Shown: positions 27,153 through 34,803, counted from the first letter of the stretch. The stretch: 64,000 nucleotides of DNA from RGIG4034 sp045628945 (GCA_045628945.1 JAZQQG010000024.1:1-64000); one strand, 5' to 3'. Notes: generated from the letters alone by a model not told the origin. Numbers and translations: made by a program.

Positions 27153-27167
27153 TGCTATGATATAGCA
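27153..27167 (+). promoter_or_regulatory. Extended -10 with overlapping inverted repeat, for the aldo/keto reductase
   Basis: TGCTATGAT gives an extended -10 (TATGAT at 27156-27161). It sits inside the perfect inverted repeat TGCTAT-GAT-ATAGCA (27153-27167), a possible operator. No good -35 is visible. Confidence 0.45.
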
Positions 27168-27201
27168 TACCACATCTTCACACATGCACATAGGAGGAAT
27201 T

Positions 27202-28335
27202 ATGGATTACAGACATTTTCCCGGAATCCACATGGACGCGTCGCTCTTCGGACTCGGATGCATGCGTTTCAACGGTCCGGCAAGCGGCGACAGCTGCATC
27301 GACGAAGATAAAGCCATCAAGTTAATTCGTCAGGCCATTGACGGTGGTGTCAACTACATCGACACCGCATACGTCTATCTCGATCAGACATCCGAAATTG
27401 TCCTTGGCAAAGCGCTGTTAGACGGCTATCGCGATAAGGTTACCATCGCAACCAAAATGCCTTTGGGCAAGGTCAAGAACCGCGAGGATATGCAAAACCT
27501 CTTGGACGAGGAATTAAAGAAACTCCAAACCGACCACATCGATTACTATCTGATGCACGGAATTAACCGCGGCGGTTGGGAAGAATTCAAGCGAATCGGT
27601 GCTCCTGAATTCTTCGATGACATGAAAAAGGAAGGCAAGATTCGTTATAAGTGCTTCTCCTTCCACGGTCCCTATGAAGACTTCGAATATATCATTCAGG
27701 ATTCTGACTGGGATATGTGCCAGATTCAGTATAACTTCATGGACATCGACTACCAGGCCGGTCGCAAGGGTCTGGAACTTGCCGGCAAGCTTGGGGTTCC
27801 CGTCGTAATCATGGAAGGTTTGCTCGGTGGAAAATTAGCCAAGGCTCCCGATACCGTTCAGGCACTCTACGATGCCTTCCCCGTTAAGCGTACTCCCGTT
27901 GAATGGGCGTTCCGCTGGCTTGGCAATCATCCCCAGATTCTGTCGATTCTCTCCGGTTGTAACGAACCCGAGCAGATTGAAGACAATCTGCGTATCTTCG
28001 AATCCGTAGAAGCGAATGTGATGAGCGAGGACGAGCTTGCATTAATGGACAAGGTTCGCGAGGCTTACAATGCACGCACGAAGATTGGTTGTACCGGTTG
28101 TCGCTATTGTATGCCCTGCCCCGGTGGTGTTGACATCCCCCGCACATTCTCAGCCTGGAACGAGGGTTCCCTGTATGCGGTTCCCAATGAATGGAACTGG
28201 AACAAGAACGAACTCATTCGCCTTGAGCAGACTCCCGAGAAATGCTTACGATGCGGCAAGTGTGAGAAAGCATGTCCACAGGGATTATCCATCATCGAAT
28301 GCCTGCAGCAGGCTTGGAAGGATTTGAATGAATAG
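27202..28335 (+). CDS. Aldo/keto reductase with C-terminal ferredoxin-like domain
   Basis: A 377-residue oxidoreductase. Residues about 1-270 form an AKR barrel (FGLGCMRF, the catalytic-tyrosine region DTAYVYLD, HIDYYLMHGI). The C-terminus has cysteine clusters CTGCRYCMPCPGGVDIP and CLRCGKCEKACPQGL, the second a 4Fe-4S ferredoxin motif. This AKR-ferredoxin arrangement is widespread in anaerobes; the substrate is unknown and electrons may pass through the cluster. I chose the ATG at 27202 because AGGAGG lies four bases upstream; the ATG at 27184 has no SD. It is monocistronic, ending at a bidirectional terminator. Confidence 0.9.
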   Translation: MDYRHFPGIHMDASLFGLGCMRFNGPASGDSCIDEDKAIKLIRQAIDGGVNYIDTAYVYLDQTSEIVLGKALLDGYRDKVTIATKMPLGKVKNREDMQNLLDEELKKLQTDHIDYYLMHGINRGGWEEFKRIGAPEFFDDMKKEGKIRYKCFSFHGPYEDFEYIIQDSDWDMCQIQYNFMDIDYQAGRKGLELAGKLGVPVVIMEGLLGGKLAKAPDTVQALYDAFPVKRTPVEWAFRWLGNHPQILSILSGCNEPEQIEDNLRIFESVEANVMSEDELALMDKVREAYNARTKIGCTGCRYCMPCPGGVDIPRTFSAWNEGSLYAVPNEWNWNKNELIRLEQTPEKCLRCGKCEKACPQGLSIIECLQQAWKDLNE

Positions 28336-28380
28336 AAGCCTTCCGGTGTTCTTTCATGAATCCCTCATACTTTTATATGC

Positions 28381-28414
28381 AAAAAGGAACCCGACACAAT
28401 CGAGTTCCTTTTTT
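28381..28414. terminator. Bidirectional terminator between AKR and Rpn genes
   Basis: AAAAAGGAAC (28381-28390) pairs with GTTCCTTTTT (28404-28413). The T-run serves the plus-strand reductase and the A-run the minus-strand Rpn gene, whose stop is at 28419. Confidence 0.88.
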
Positions 28415-28418
28415 GATG

Positions 28419-28667
28419 CTAATGCTTCAGCTGTCCGGCAAGCAACGCACGCAACTCCTGCACTTCTTTCTCCAACGCATCCGCGCGTTGCCGCTCCAGT
28501 TCTCTGCCCTGTTCGATTCCTTGTTTCAGCCCCTGCTCACGGCCTTGTTCCAATCCTTGTGCACGTCCTTGTTCCAGTCCTTGTTCCAGTCCTTGTGCAC
28601 GGCCTTTCTCCAAGCCTTCTGTCCAGGCTTCTTCACGAAGGTCATCATAATAAAACATTTCCTTCAT
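28419..28667 (-). CDS. Putative intragenic small protein from the Rpn C-terminus
   Basis: Inside the Rpn gene, GGGAGGAG (28682-28675) lies seven bases before an in-frame ATG at 28667, better than the SD of the full-length gene. The product would be 82 residues: MKEMFYYDD, the EQGL/EQGR repeats and the C-terminal coiled coil, without the nuclease core. In E. coli, some Rpn genes make an intragenic C-terminal small protein that inhibits the nuclease; the same layout here is inference. The second Rpn gene has an equivalent site at the matching position. Confidence 0.5.
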   Translation of the reverse strand: MKEMFYYDDLREEAWTEGLEKGRAQGLEQGLEQGRAQGLEQGREQGLKQGIEQGRELERQRADALEKEVQELRALLAGQLKH

Positions 28668-29294
28668 ATATTGGCTCCTCCCTTTCTCATTGCGGCGAAT
28701 CTTCCTCACCTCATCTTCAAGTTGATAGGTCAGTTCCGTACTTGCGCCCCCTGTCATAACATATCTGCAGAAACCACGCAGCTCATTCGACAATTCTTCA
28801 TCCGACTCATAGGCCGTGCAGTTAATAAAGTGTTTGAATGCCTCATCACGTAAATGAATATTCTTATGACCTCTGCAAACATTTTCAAATACATATCTGC
28901 ACTTTCCGGCACCAAACGGATCAAAAGTGCAGATAAATATCACATTTCCCTCCGGCAGGCAAAAGCCGCGGTTCTGTTTCATTAAATAATCCACATCCAT
29001 GGTGGATTGATAGTACCGACTTCTTTTGGCAAGATTTAGCCTTTCGAGCCCTTGATTATTTTTGTTTTGCATCTCTGCATCATAGATAGCTCGATTATCT
29101 TTGGTATAAAGATCCATCCGTATCGAACGCGTCTCCCTCCCATTCCGGATTTCATGCTGTGAGTGGAGGTCATCCAGTTCTCCCACCGCTCGTCCAAGGA
29201 CGCACTGCAACACCCCCTTGGCAAGTTCTTCATTCTCCATGACTTTCCCAAACATAAAATCATCGGAGATTGTCAATTCTTCGTATGCTTTCAT
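28419..29294 (-). CDS. Rpn family PD-(D/E)XK nuclease
   Basis: A 291-residue protein of the Rpn (recombination-promoting nuclease) / PD-(D/E)XK transposase-like family. The nuclease core shows D61 in IRMDLY and E74-x-Q76 in YDAEMQNKN, the family's metal and catalytic residues. A predicted C-terminal region (about 205-291) is a low-complexity run of EQGL/EQGR units ending in a coiled coil, typical of Rpn proteins. Despite older labels, Rpn genes are not transposons: there are no inverted repeats or target duplications here. A paralogue lies at 33736. Within the gene a strong SD and in-frame ATG could start a separate 82-residue protein (see that entry). Confidence 0.85.
   Translation of the reverse strand: MKAYEELTISDDFMFGKVMENEELAKGVLQCVLGRAVGELDDLHSQHEIRNGRETRSIRMDLYTKDNRAIYDAEMQNKNNQGLERLNLAKRSRYYQSTMDVDYLMKQNRGFCLPEGNVIFICTFDPFGAGKCRYVFENVCRGHKNIHLRDEAFKHFINCTAYESDEELSNELRGFCRYVMTGGASTELTYQLEDEVRKIRRNEKGRSQYMKEMFYYDDLREEAWTEGLEKGRAQGLEQGLEQGRAQGLEQGREQGLKQGIEQGRELERQRADALEKEVQELRALLAGQLKH
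28498..28625 (-). repeat. Coding tandem repeats (EQGL/EQGR) in the Rpn gene
   Basis: Degenerate 12-base units such as CTTGTTCCAGTC and CTTGTGCACG (plus-strand view) encode repeated EQGL, EQGR and AQGL peptides. Such repeats can change copy number by slippage. They are not a CRISPR array: units are in frame, adjacent and without spacers. Confidence 0.8.
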
Positions 29295-29300
29295 ACTTTT

Positions 29301-29315
29301 TCCTTTCCGGCAGGA
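29301..29315 (-). promoter_or_regulatory. SD-sequestering mini-hairpin of the first Rpn gene
   Basis: On the minus strand TCCTGCCGGAAAGGA places the SD AAAGGA opposite an upstream TCCT, forming a small hairpin just before the start. The other Rpn gene has TCCTGCGGGAAGGA at the same position (34552-34539). Confidence 0.4.
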
Positions 29316-29557
29316 TAGAATAAAAGCCCCAAGAACCGTTCATATTCCCGTATGACCTTGTCGCATTCAACCTGCCTAATTCAATTGTCTTATTGGGTTT
29401 TTAAGCAGGAACATTTTTAGAATCATTCGAATTGATAGGATATTAGAAAAGAATAATCCGCTAAGTTGGAGTCGCCAACCGCGGTCTAATGAATCTGCTT
29501 GTTATTAGAATATCATAGAGTTCAACCACTGTAAACCATCGACGGATTATTTCCGAC
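29316..29557. other. Intergenic gap, no gene seen
   Basis: AT-rich sequence with no credible open frame. A small GTTGG-N5-CCAAC hairpin lies near 29465. A weak minus-strand -35 TTGAAT with 17-base spacing to GAATAT could drive the Rpn gene, but I do not consider it reliable. Confidence 0.4.
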
Positions 29558-29593
29558 AAAAAAGCGTGCAAAAAACAATTGTCTTTTGCACGC
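29558..29593 (-). terminator. Rho-independent terminator of the small lipoprotein gene
   Basis: On the minus strand, GCGTGCAAAA (29593-29584) pairs perfectly with TTTTGCACGC (29573-29564), followed by TTTTTT. It ends the pyrE-to-lipoprotein unit. Confidence 0.9.
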
Positions 29594-29630
29594 CCTGTTC
29601 TACTTAGCCAATTACCTCAACAAGTTTTTC

Positions 29631-30212
29631 TTATTTTGCGTAAATCGGATAGGTCTTGATAATCATGGATTCCATCATGGTTTCTTTGGAAACATCAACA
29701 TCATCGAAGCAACGGATGGAAACATACTGCTCATCGCCAATGTCCTGTAAAACAATAATGCGAATTCCGTTCTCTTCCTCCTCAAAGCAATAGAGGATTT
29801 CGCCGAACTTCTCATCCAGAATAGTCTCATAACCGTTCTTGAATACCTTCTCCAGACGGTCCGTCGTCCCTACGGTTACGCCGCTCGCGGAATACTGAAT
29901 CTCGTAGGAATCCGCTTCTTTTTCATTGAAGTAGAGCACCACATTGGTTTCAGAACGTTTCTCCACTCTGGCGCCCATCTCACTTGCACTCGTAAAATCC
30001 ACGAAAACATTTCTCATCTCAAGACAGTTGTCATTGATTTCACCGCCCTCAAGGATGGTAAGTGCCGGGATGTCTTCCTCATCGGGAAGCGCCTCCTGCC
30101 CCGTTGTTTCTGATTGTTCCGGCGTATCCTTCCCTTCTTCGGTGTCCTTGCCGCAACCAAACATCGCAACAACCAGCAGCGCCGCCAAAAGTACAAATAA
30201 ATTCTTTTTCAT
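29631..30212 (-). CDS. Small uncharacterised lipoprotein
   Basis: A 193-residue predicted lipoprotein: MKKNLFVLLAALLVVAMFGC places the lipidated cysteine at 20, followed by an acidic linker (about 21-50) and a compact beta-rich domain I do not recognise. I chose the ATG at 30212, which has AAAGGA upstream; the frame extends 15 codons further but has no SD or signal there. It is the last gene of the pyrE unit, 45 bases after the aminopeptidase, and is followed by a strong terminator. Confidence 0.7.
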   Translation of the reverse strand: MKKNLFVLLAALLVVAMFGCGKDTEEGKDTPEQSETTGQEALPDEEDIPALTILEGGEINDNCLEMRNVFVDFTSASEMGARVEKRSETNVVLYFNEKEADSYEIQYSASGVTVGTTDRLEKVFKNGYETILDEKFGEILYCFEEEENGIRIIVLQDIGDEQYVSIRCFDDVDVSKETMMESMIIKTYPIYAK

Positions 30213-30257
30213 AATAGGTTCCTTTCTTGTATCTTTTATCTTCCCAAATAATAGCAC

Positions 30258-32306
30258 CTACTCTAACGCCCGATTCAATTCCTCGGTGCCTTCAAGCACG
30301 AATCGGCCGTGCTCAATAATCGGAATACGACTACCGTCCTCACGAATGGCCGATAGACTTCCTAACTCCTCATACGGAATCGTAATGTCGGTATGACAGC
30401 CAAAGTACGCCTTCTGCTCATCCTGAACACGTTTCCGGCTTACAGAATTCTCTTTTGCCACAATCTCTTTCCCGTCCGGATTGTAGACCTGCACTTCCTC
30501 CTCGTGAGAATAGCAGGTATCGCCTACCGCGAAGTGCGGTCCGGTCTTCTCCGCAATAAGAATCGGAAGCTTATCGAACATATGATATCTTTTGGCCGCA
30601 GCATACGCAGTGGTATTCGTACCGATTGCGAACTCCCCCATAGGCAAAGACTCATGATTAAAAAGAATATTCTCCTTAATGTAGGCCAGGTTCTCTGCCT
30701 CCGTCTCGAAGTTTGCGCAGGAATAATCCTTTATCATTCCATTTTCAAAGGTAATCGCCAAATCCACAAAACGCAATCCTTCCAGATACACCTCTGAAAC
30801 ATGGAGAATACCGTTTGTTCCCTCTAAGACCGGAGAAGTAAACACTTCTCCTACCGGAATATTCACATCCGCCACACAATTTTCGAAGATTGTCTCTTTC
30901 TCCGGATTCTCCAGAGGCCAAAGCTCCACGGTCAAATCGGTTCGATTGTCACCTTCCCCCAGAATGTGAACTCTGCGTGCCTGATTCAGTGCATCGATGA
31001 TCGTCCCCTGAACCTTCTGATAGGTCTCATAGGGAAGGGTATTCATCTTAATGGTCTCATCAAAAATCCCCTCGAAATCCTCTCCGATCTCAGGAATCGG
31101 GAAGGCAATAATCGTGAAACTTCTCTCTTCGCCCTTAATGTAAGTATTGGTCACTCCCGCCGAATAGACACGATACTCCGCATCCATCTTCTGGACTTCC
31201 TCGCTCTTCTTAATGGCATCCGGACAATTGACCGGAACGAACTGCTTCTCGCCGAAAGTCTCCATGCACGCAGGACCGCCATGAACTGCCGCCTCCTCCT
31301 TGACCGCTTCAAAGGCCGCCTTCAAGCTCTCCTTCTTACACTGCAGAAGTCTCGCATCCAGGAACAATCCCTGATCATCCTTATGATCATATTCCGCCTG
31401 TCGATTGGCATTTCCGCCGACATAGCCGATTCGATGCATTCCGTTTCTGCTGAAAAGATCAGAACCTGCGCGATACAGTGTGGGTTCAAGTCCCATCTTG
31501 CGGAAATTCTCGATTGCCCGGCGAATCACACGTTCAAAGCCAAGGGAATAGCGGATATTCACAGTTTTCTTTTTGTCCAAAGGTTTCTTTGCCTGCACAA
31601 ACCCTTTCCGATATCCTTCCGTAAAGGTATCTGCCATCAGTGCGATGGTTTCCTCCGGAAGGGTCGCAAGATACTGTGCCGTTTTAATCTCATTCTCCGA
31701 TACATACTCGCCATATGCATAGAGATAATCTGTCTCCGTCAGATCCGACTCCATCACGATACGCGTCGCGAAATCCCGGCTCGCATCCACCTGATCCCGC
31801 ACGCGAAGGCTCATCATGGTTTTCATATAATCATGCACAAACCAGTAGAGTGTTTCCTTCACCGCTTCCGGTTTACAGGCTATCCGATCTTCCGCCGCAT
31901 TGGTAAAAAGACTATACACCTCTAATAAAAGCTCTTCGTGAATCACAAAAGCTTCTTTTTTATCTTCATAGGCATACGCAATCAACCCACGAAGCTCCAT
32001 GGCTAAAAGGCTGAGCAACTGTCCCAGCTCTTTTCCGAAGGCCTTCGCACATACGCCCGGGTTAACATAACTTGTCCTATAGTTCTCATCCAAAATGTCT
32101 TCATAGAGGCAACGATTGAACCGTGCATCCTTTTTTCCGTCAAAAATCTCACGACAGGTAAGACACCATTTCGCCATGCGGATGAAATATTCCTCATACT
32201 GAGGTTCCACCGTTCCAATGACGCCTCCCGCTGCCAATTCTGCAAGGCGTTCTCCTGTCAGACTCATACGTTCTTCCAGTTCCATATCATTCATCCTATC
32301 CATCAT
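30258..32306 (-). CDS. M29-family (thermophilic-type) aminopeptidase
   Basis: A 682-residue metallopeptidase. The C-terminal 370 residues match the M29 aminopeptidase family: VNIPVGEVFTSP (metal-binding glutamate), SLPMGEFAIGTNT, KTGPHFAVGDTCYSH (histidine and tyrosine) and CHTDITIPYEEL (His-x-Asp). The usual M29 enzyme is about 410 residues; the extra N-terminal 280 residues are helical and form a longer variant seen in clostridia. I chose the ATG at 32306, one base after the upstream stop, where the SD AGGAG-CAAGG overlaps the end of the preceding gene. It should release N-terminal amino acids from peptides in the cytoplasm, using two metal ions. Confidence 0.85.
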   Translation of the reverse strand: MMDRMNDMELEERMSLTGERLAELAAGGVIGTVEPQYEEYFIRMAKWCLTCREIFDGKKDARFNRCLYEDILDENYRTSYVNPGVCAKAFGKELGQLLSLLAMELRGLIAYAYEDKKEAFVIHEELLLEVYSLFTNAAEDRIACKPEAVKETLYWFVHDYMKTMMSLRVRDQVDASRDFATRIVMESDLTETDYLYAYGEYVSENEIKTAQYLATLPEETIALMADTFTEGYRKGFVQAKKPLDKKKTVNIRYSLGFERVIRRAIENFRKMGLEPTLYRAGSDLFSRNGMHRIGYVGGNANRQAEYDHKDDQGLFLDARLLQCKKESLKAAFEAVKEEAAVHGGPACMETFGEKQFVPVNCPDAIKKSEEVQKMDAEYRVYSAGVTNTYIKGEERSFTIIAFPIPEIGEDFEGIFDETIKMNTLPYETYQKVQGTIIDALNQARRVHILGEGDNRTDLTVELWPLENPEKETIFENCVADVNIPVGEVFTSPVLEGTNGILHVSEVYLEGLRFVDLAITFENGMIKDYSCANFETEAENLAYIKENILFNHESLPMGEFAIGTNTTAYAAAKRYHMFDKLPILIAEKTGPHFAVGDTCYSHEEEVQVYNPDGKEIVAKENSVSRKRVQDEQKAYFGCHTDITIPYEELGSLSAIREDGSRIPIIEHGRFVLEGTEELNRALE

Positions 32307-32307
32307 A

Positions 32308-32694
32308 TTACCTTGCTCCTGCATTCAGAATCATACTAATACAAATCAACGCATAGGTATTCAACCCGATGCCTACATAGGCCATTCCATAGAAACGATC
32401 CTTCTCCAACCGCCCATAGACGCCAAGGCCTAACCCAATCACGCTGAAAACTGTACACAACAAGAGCACTGTTCCGTATTGGAGCAGTGCTTCGCCATGT
32501 CGTAAAAAAGTAAATAAAATTGCCAGATTAATCGAAACAATCGAGATTGCACCAAGAACCACCGCCATAATCGAGAACGGAGATCTGGTCTTGTTCGTGA
32601 ACATGTATCCGTTCTTAATATTGGTCGCAGTCGGATTCTTCTTTTTACCCGCTTTGTCCTTCTCCCGATGTCTCCTACCCTTGAGATAAGCCAT
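32308..32694 (-). CDS. Small membrane protein (possibly DUF6142-like)
   Basis: A 128-residue protein with a basic N-terminus (many Lys/Arg) and three hydrophobic helices (about 38-60, 72-92, 100-122). It resembles a Lachnospiraceae family I know as DUF6142, but that match is uncertain. I chose the ATG at 32694, preceded by GAGGTG; a GTG two codons earlier is less likely. It lies between the 50-residue membrane protein and the aminopeptidase, with the latter starting one base after its stop. Confidence 0.65.
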   Translation of the reverse strand: MAYLKGRRHREKDKAGKKKNPTATNIKNGYMFTNKTRSPFSIMAVVLGAISIVSINLAILFTFLRHGEALLQYGTVLLLCTVFSVIGLGLGVYGRLEKDRFYGMAYVGIGLNTYALICISMILNAGAR

Positions 32695-32750
32695 AGTCAC
32701 CTCTTAGAATAGAATCTCTACATCCCTCCCGATTCGGGAACGTAGATGCA

Positions 32751-32903
32751 TTAGAACATAATCTTCGTTCTCTGCGCCAATAACTTAGCGCCGTTGATTA
32801 CCATCATCACACCGACAGCAATTCCACCGCAGATTAAAATGATTCCTGCAGTAATCCCGAATGCGCCGCTCTTGCCCATTACCTTGTAAGTCTTTTCTTC
32901 CAT
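32751..32903 (-). CDS. Conserved 50-residue membrane protein
   Basis: A 50-residue protein: MEEKTYKVMGKSGAFGITAG, then one hydrophobic helix (about 15-36) and the tail NGAKLLAQRTKIMF. The SD GGAGGGA precedes the ATG by five bases. Similar short proteins of this pattern are familiar from Lachnospiraceae, function unknown. It lies between pyrE (18 bases upstream) and the small membrane protein gene in the same unit. It is too short for most gene callers' default filters. Confidence 0.8.
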   Translation of the reverse strand: MEEKTYKVMGKSGAFGITAGIILICGGIAVGVMMVINGAKLLAQRTKIMF

Positions 32904-32921
32904 CGATGTCCCTCCTAATAA

Positions 32922-33599
32922 TTATTCCGTTGCGCCATACTCCGCATAATATGCGTCAATCGCTGCCTTCATGGTATCATCAATCAATACCTTGCCATTC
33001 ACAGGCTTATTGTACAGGTGTTCTACAACCTCCGGCATGGAAACGATTGCTCCGGTCTTAAAACCGTACAACTCGCTCACCTCATCCAGTGCACACTTGT
33101 TGCCCTTGCCGCGTTCATTACGGTTCAAGGATACCATCAGTCCCACAATCGTAACATCTGCCTGTGCTCTTACGATCGGCACGGTCTCCTCCATACTCTT
33201 ACCGCTGGTAGTAACATCCTCAATCATAACAACACGGTCGCCATCCTTTAACTTGCTGCCAAGTAAAATACCGGCATCTCCGTGGTCCTTTTCCTCCTTA
33301 CGATTGGAGCAGTAACGAATCTCTTTCCCATAGAGCTTGCTGTAAGCAATGGTCGTGGCAACCGACAGAGGAATTCCCTTATATGCCGGTCCGAAGAGCA
33401 CATCGAAATCGTCTCCGTATGCATCATGAATTGCTTTCGCATAATACTCACCAAGCTTCATCAACTGAGAACCGGTTACATAGGCTCCCGCATTCATGAA
33501 AAAAGGAGACTTACGTCCGCTCTTTAAGGTGAAATCACCGAACTTCAACACATTGCAATCCACCATAAATTCAATAAATTCCTGCTTATACTGTTCCAT
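32922..33599 (-). CDS. pyrE: Orotate phosphoribosyltransferase
   Basis: A 225-residue enzyme that converts orotate and PRPP to OMP. The PRPP-binding motif VVMIEDVTTSGKSM, LFGPAYKGIPLSVATT and FMVDCNVLKFGDFTLKSGRK are typical. The SD AGGAGG is 11 bases upstream of the ATG, at the long end of normal. The promoter at 33671-33699 overlaps the terminator of the second Rpn gene. A small hairpin (CGGG-GGTAA-CCCG) lies in the leader. It heads a five-gene unit with two membrane proteins, an aminopeptidase and a lipoprotein; pyrF is separate at 34804. Confidence 0.95.
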   Translation of the reverse strand: MEQYKQEFIEFMVDCNVLKFGDFTLKSGRKSPFFMNAGAYVTGSQLMKLGEYYAKAIHDAYGDDFDVLFGPAYKGIPLSVATTIAYSKLYGKEIRYCSNRKEEKDHGDAGILLGSKLKDGDRVVMIEDVTTSGKSMEETVPIVRAQADVTIVGLMVSLNRNERGKGNKCALDEVSELYGFKTGAIVSMPEVVEHLYNKPVNGKVLIDDTMKAAIDAYYAEYGATE

Positions 33600-33670
33600 T
33601 CCGTTATGGACCTCCTGTTATCGGGTTACCCCCGTTATTGTCTGTCAAAAGAACAATTTGATTGAGGATA

Positions 33671-33699
33671 TTTTAGCATAAAGAAAAGCAGTTGTCCAC
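33671..33699 (-). promoter_or_regulatory. pyrE: Sigma-A promoter of pyrE
   Basis: On the minus strand, -35 TGGACA (33699-33694) and -10 TAAAAT (33676-33671) are 17 bases apart. The -35 lies inside the loop and right arm of the upstream gene's terminator. Confidence 0.65.
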
Positions 33700-33720
33700 G
33701 TTTTGCGGGCAACTGCTCTT
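33679..33720 (-). terminator. Rho-independent terminator of the second Rpn gene
   Basis: On the minus strand, AGCAGTTG (33718-33711) pairs with CAACTGCT (33695-33688), followed by TTTCTTT. The stop of the Rpn gene is at 33736. Confidence 0.75.
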
Positions 33721-33735
33721 TTCCAAAACCGTGCG

Positions 33736-33894
33736 TCATTCCGCCAGTCTTTTACGAAGTAAAACTAGTTCCTCCATAAGGGCCTTATTCTGAGACAATA
33801 ATTCATCGGCACGTTGTTTCTCGCGCTCCGTATTCTGACGTTCTTCCGCTCTTCCCTCTGCGCGCATGTCATCATCGTGCAACAATTCCTTCAT
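33736..33894 (-). CDS. Putative intragenic small protein from the second Rpn C-terminus
   Basis: TGGAGGG (33909-33903) lies eight bases before an in-frame ATG at 33894. The product would be 52 residues, starting MKELLHDDD and ending in the coiled coil. The start aligns with the internal start of the other Rpn gene (MKEMFYYDD): both follow the segment ending in a tyrosine before MKE. This is inference from the conserved SD and position. Confidence 0.45.
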   Translation of the reverse strand: MKELLHDDDMRAEGRAEERQNTEREKQRADELLSQNKALMEELVLLRKRLAE

Positions 33895-34533
33895 ATACAG
33901 ATCCCTCCATTCTTCATTTCGTAATGCCTCTCGAATTGCCAGGTCCAAGTGCATCACAACCTTTGCATTCCCTTTCCTTCCAGTTCGAATGTATTCATAC
34001 AGTTCACTTAAGTCCTCTGGCAAATCGCTTCCTTCATAGGTACAATTATAAAAATGCTTCGTAATTCCATCCCGCATCTCCAACCCGCTCTGCTCCGTAC
34101 ACTTACTCGTAAAAGTATACACCGGTTTTCCTTGTTCAAAGGGATCAAAAGTGCAAATAAACAGAATCTGACTATCCGGTAATTCACGATAGGATATCCC
34201 TTCCAACATACAATTTACATCCATATTTGCTTGATAAAATCGGGCCCGTTTAGGAAGTGCTAGGTCTTCTAAGGTTCGATTGTTTCGATTTTGCATCTCA
34301 GCATCATACAATGAATTCTCATCACTGGTATAGATATCCAATCGCACCGGCTTCCCATCCGATAAAAAGCGCATTTCACGCTGGCTTTCCGGATCATGCA
34401 ATTCTCCAACAGGACGTTGCAGAAGGCATTCCAGCACTTCTTTACAAAGTTCTTGGTTTTGCATAATTCTTCCAAACAAGAAGTCATCCGTAAACTGTAA
34501 TTCTTCGTAACGTTTTTTCGTTTTTTTGTGCAT
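33736..34533 (-). CDS. Rpn family PD-(D/E)XK nuclease (second copy)
   Basis: A 265-residue paralogue of the Rpn protein at 28419. D66 in VRLDIY and E79-x-Q81 in YDAEMQNRN form the nuclease core, and LLQRPVGELHDPESQ matches the paralogue's CVLGRAVGELDDLHSQ. The C-terminus is a charged coiled coil (about 215-265) without the EQG repeats. The SD AAGGAG precedes the ATG and pairs with an upstream TCCT. An internal SD and ATG could start a 52-residue C-terminal protein. The two copies flank the pyrE unit, so a duplication or shared insertion history is possible. Confidence 0.85.
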   Translation of the reverse strand: MHKKTKKRYEELQFTDDFLFGRIMQNQELCKEVLECLLQRPVGELHDPESQREMRFLSDGKPVRLDIYTSDENSLYDAEMQNRNNRTLEDLALPKRARFYQANMDVNCMLEGISYRELPDSQILFICTFDPFEQGKPVYTFTSKCTEQSGLEMRDGITKHFYNCTYEGSDLPEDLSELYEYIRTGRKGNAKVVMHLDLAIREALRNEEWRDLYMKELLHDDDMRAEGRAEERQNTEREKQRADELLSQNKALMEELVLLRKRLAE

Positions 34534-34538
34534 TGTTC

Positions 34539-34552
34539 TCCTTCCCGCAGGA
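34539..34552 (-). promoter_or_regulatory. SD-sequestering mini-hairpin of the second Rpn gene
   Basis: On the minus strand TCCTGCGGGAAGGA lets TCCT pair with the AGGA of the SD, as in the first Rpn gene. Confidence 0.4.
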
Positions 34553-34595
34553 CGAAAAGAGACACCAAAATCCCCTTCTCCCGCCTAAAAACATA

Positions 34596-34624
34596 AAAAT
34601 AAGTGAAAATAAGCAGGAATTCAA
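34596..34624 (-). promoter_or_regulatory. Possible promoter of the second Rpn gene
   Basis: On the minus strand, -35 TTGAAT (34624-34619) and -10 TATTTT (34601-34596) are 17 bases apart, in an otherwise gene-free stretch from 34534 to 34803. Confidence 0.4.
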
Positions 34625-34754
34625 GATGATCAGTAGACTGGATAAAAGAATAAATAGACGATTCACGATGCAAAAGAACTCTTTCGCACCTTTTGCGAAC
34701 CAATAGAATCTGCTTATGGCTCGACTATAACACAACTTACCGCATAACACAAGA

Positions 34755-34778
34755 GAGCCCGCCAATGCCGGCGGGCTC
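34755..34778 (-). terminator. Terminator after pyrF
   Basis: GAGCCCGCC (34755-34763) pairs perfectly with GGCGGGCTC (34770-34778) with a six-base loop, 26 bases after the pyrF stop. The minus-strand tail TCTTGTGTT is only weakly T-rich. Confidence 0.7.
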
Positions 34779-34803
34779 CATCACAATTTGTTTTATTTCC
34801 CCA

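Noticed and set aside
28498..28625. CRISPR array
   Set aside because: Repeats are adjacent, in frame and coding, with no spacers.
28419..29294. Transposase or insertion sequence at the Rpn genes
   Set aside because: Family is sometimes labelled transposase, but no terminal inverted repeats, target duplications or partner genes are visible.
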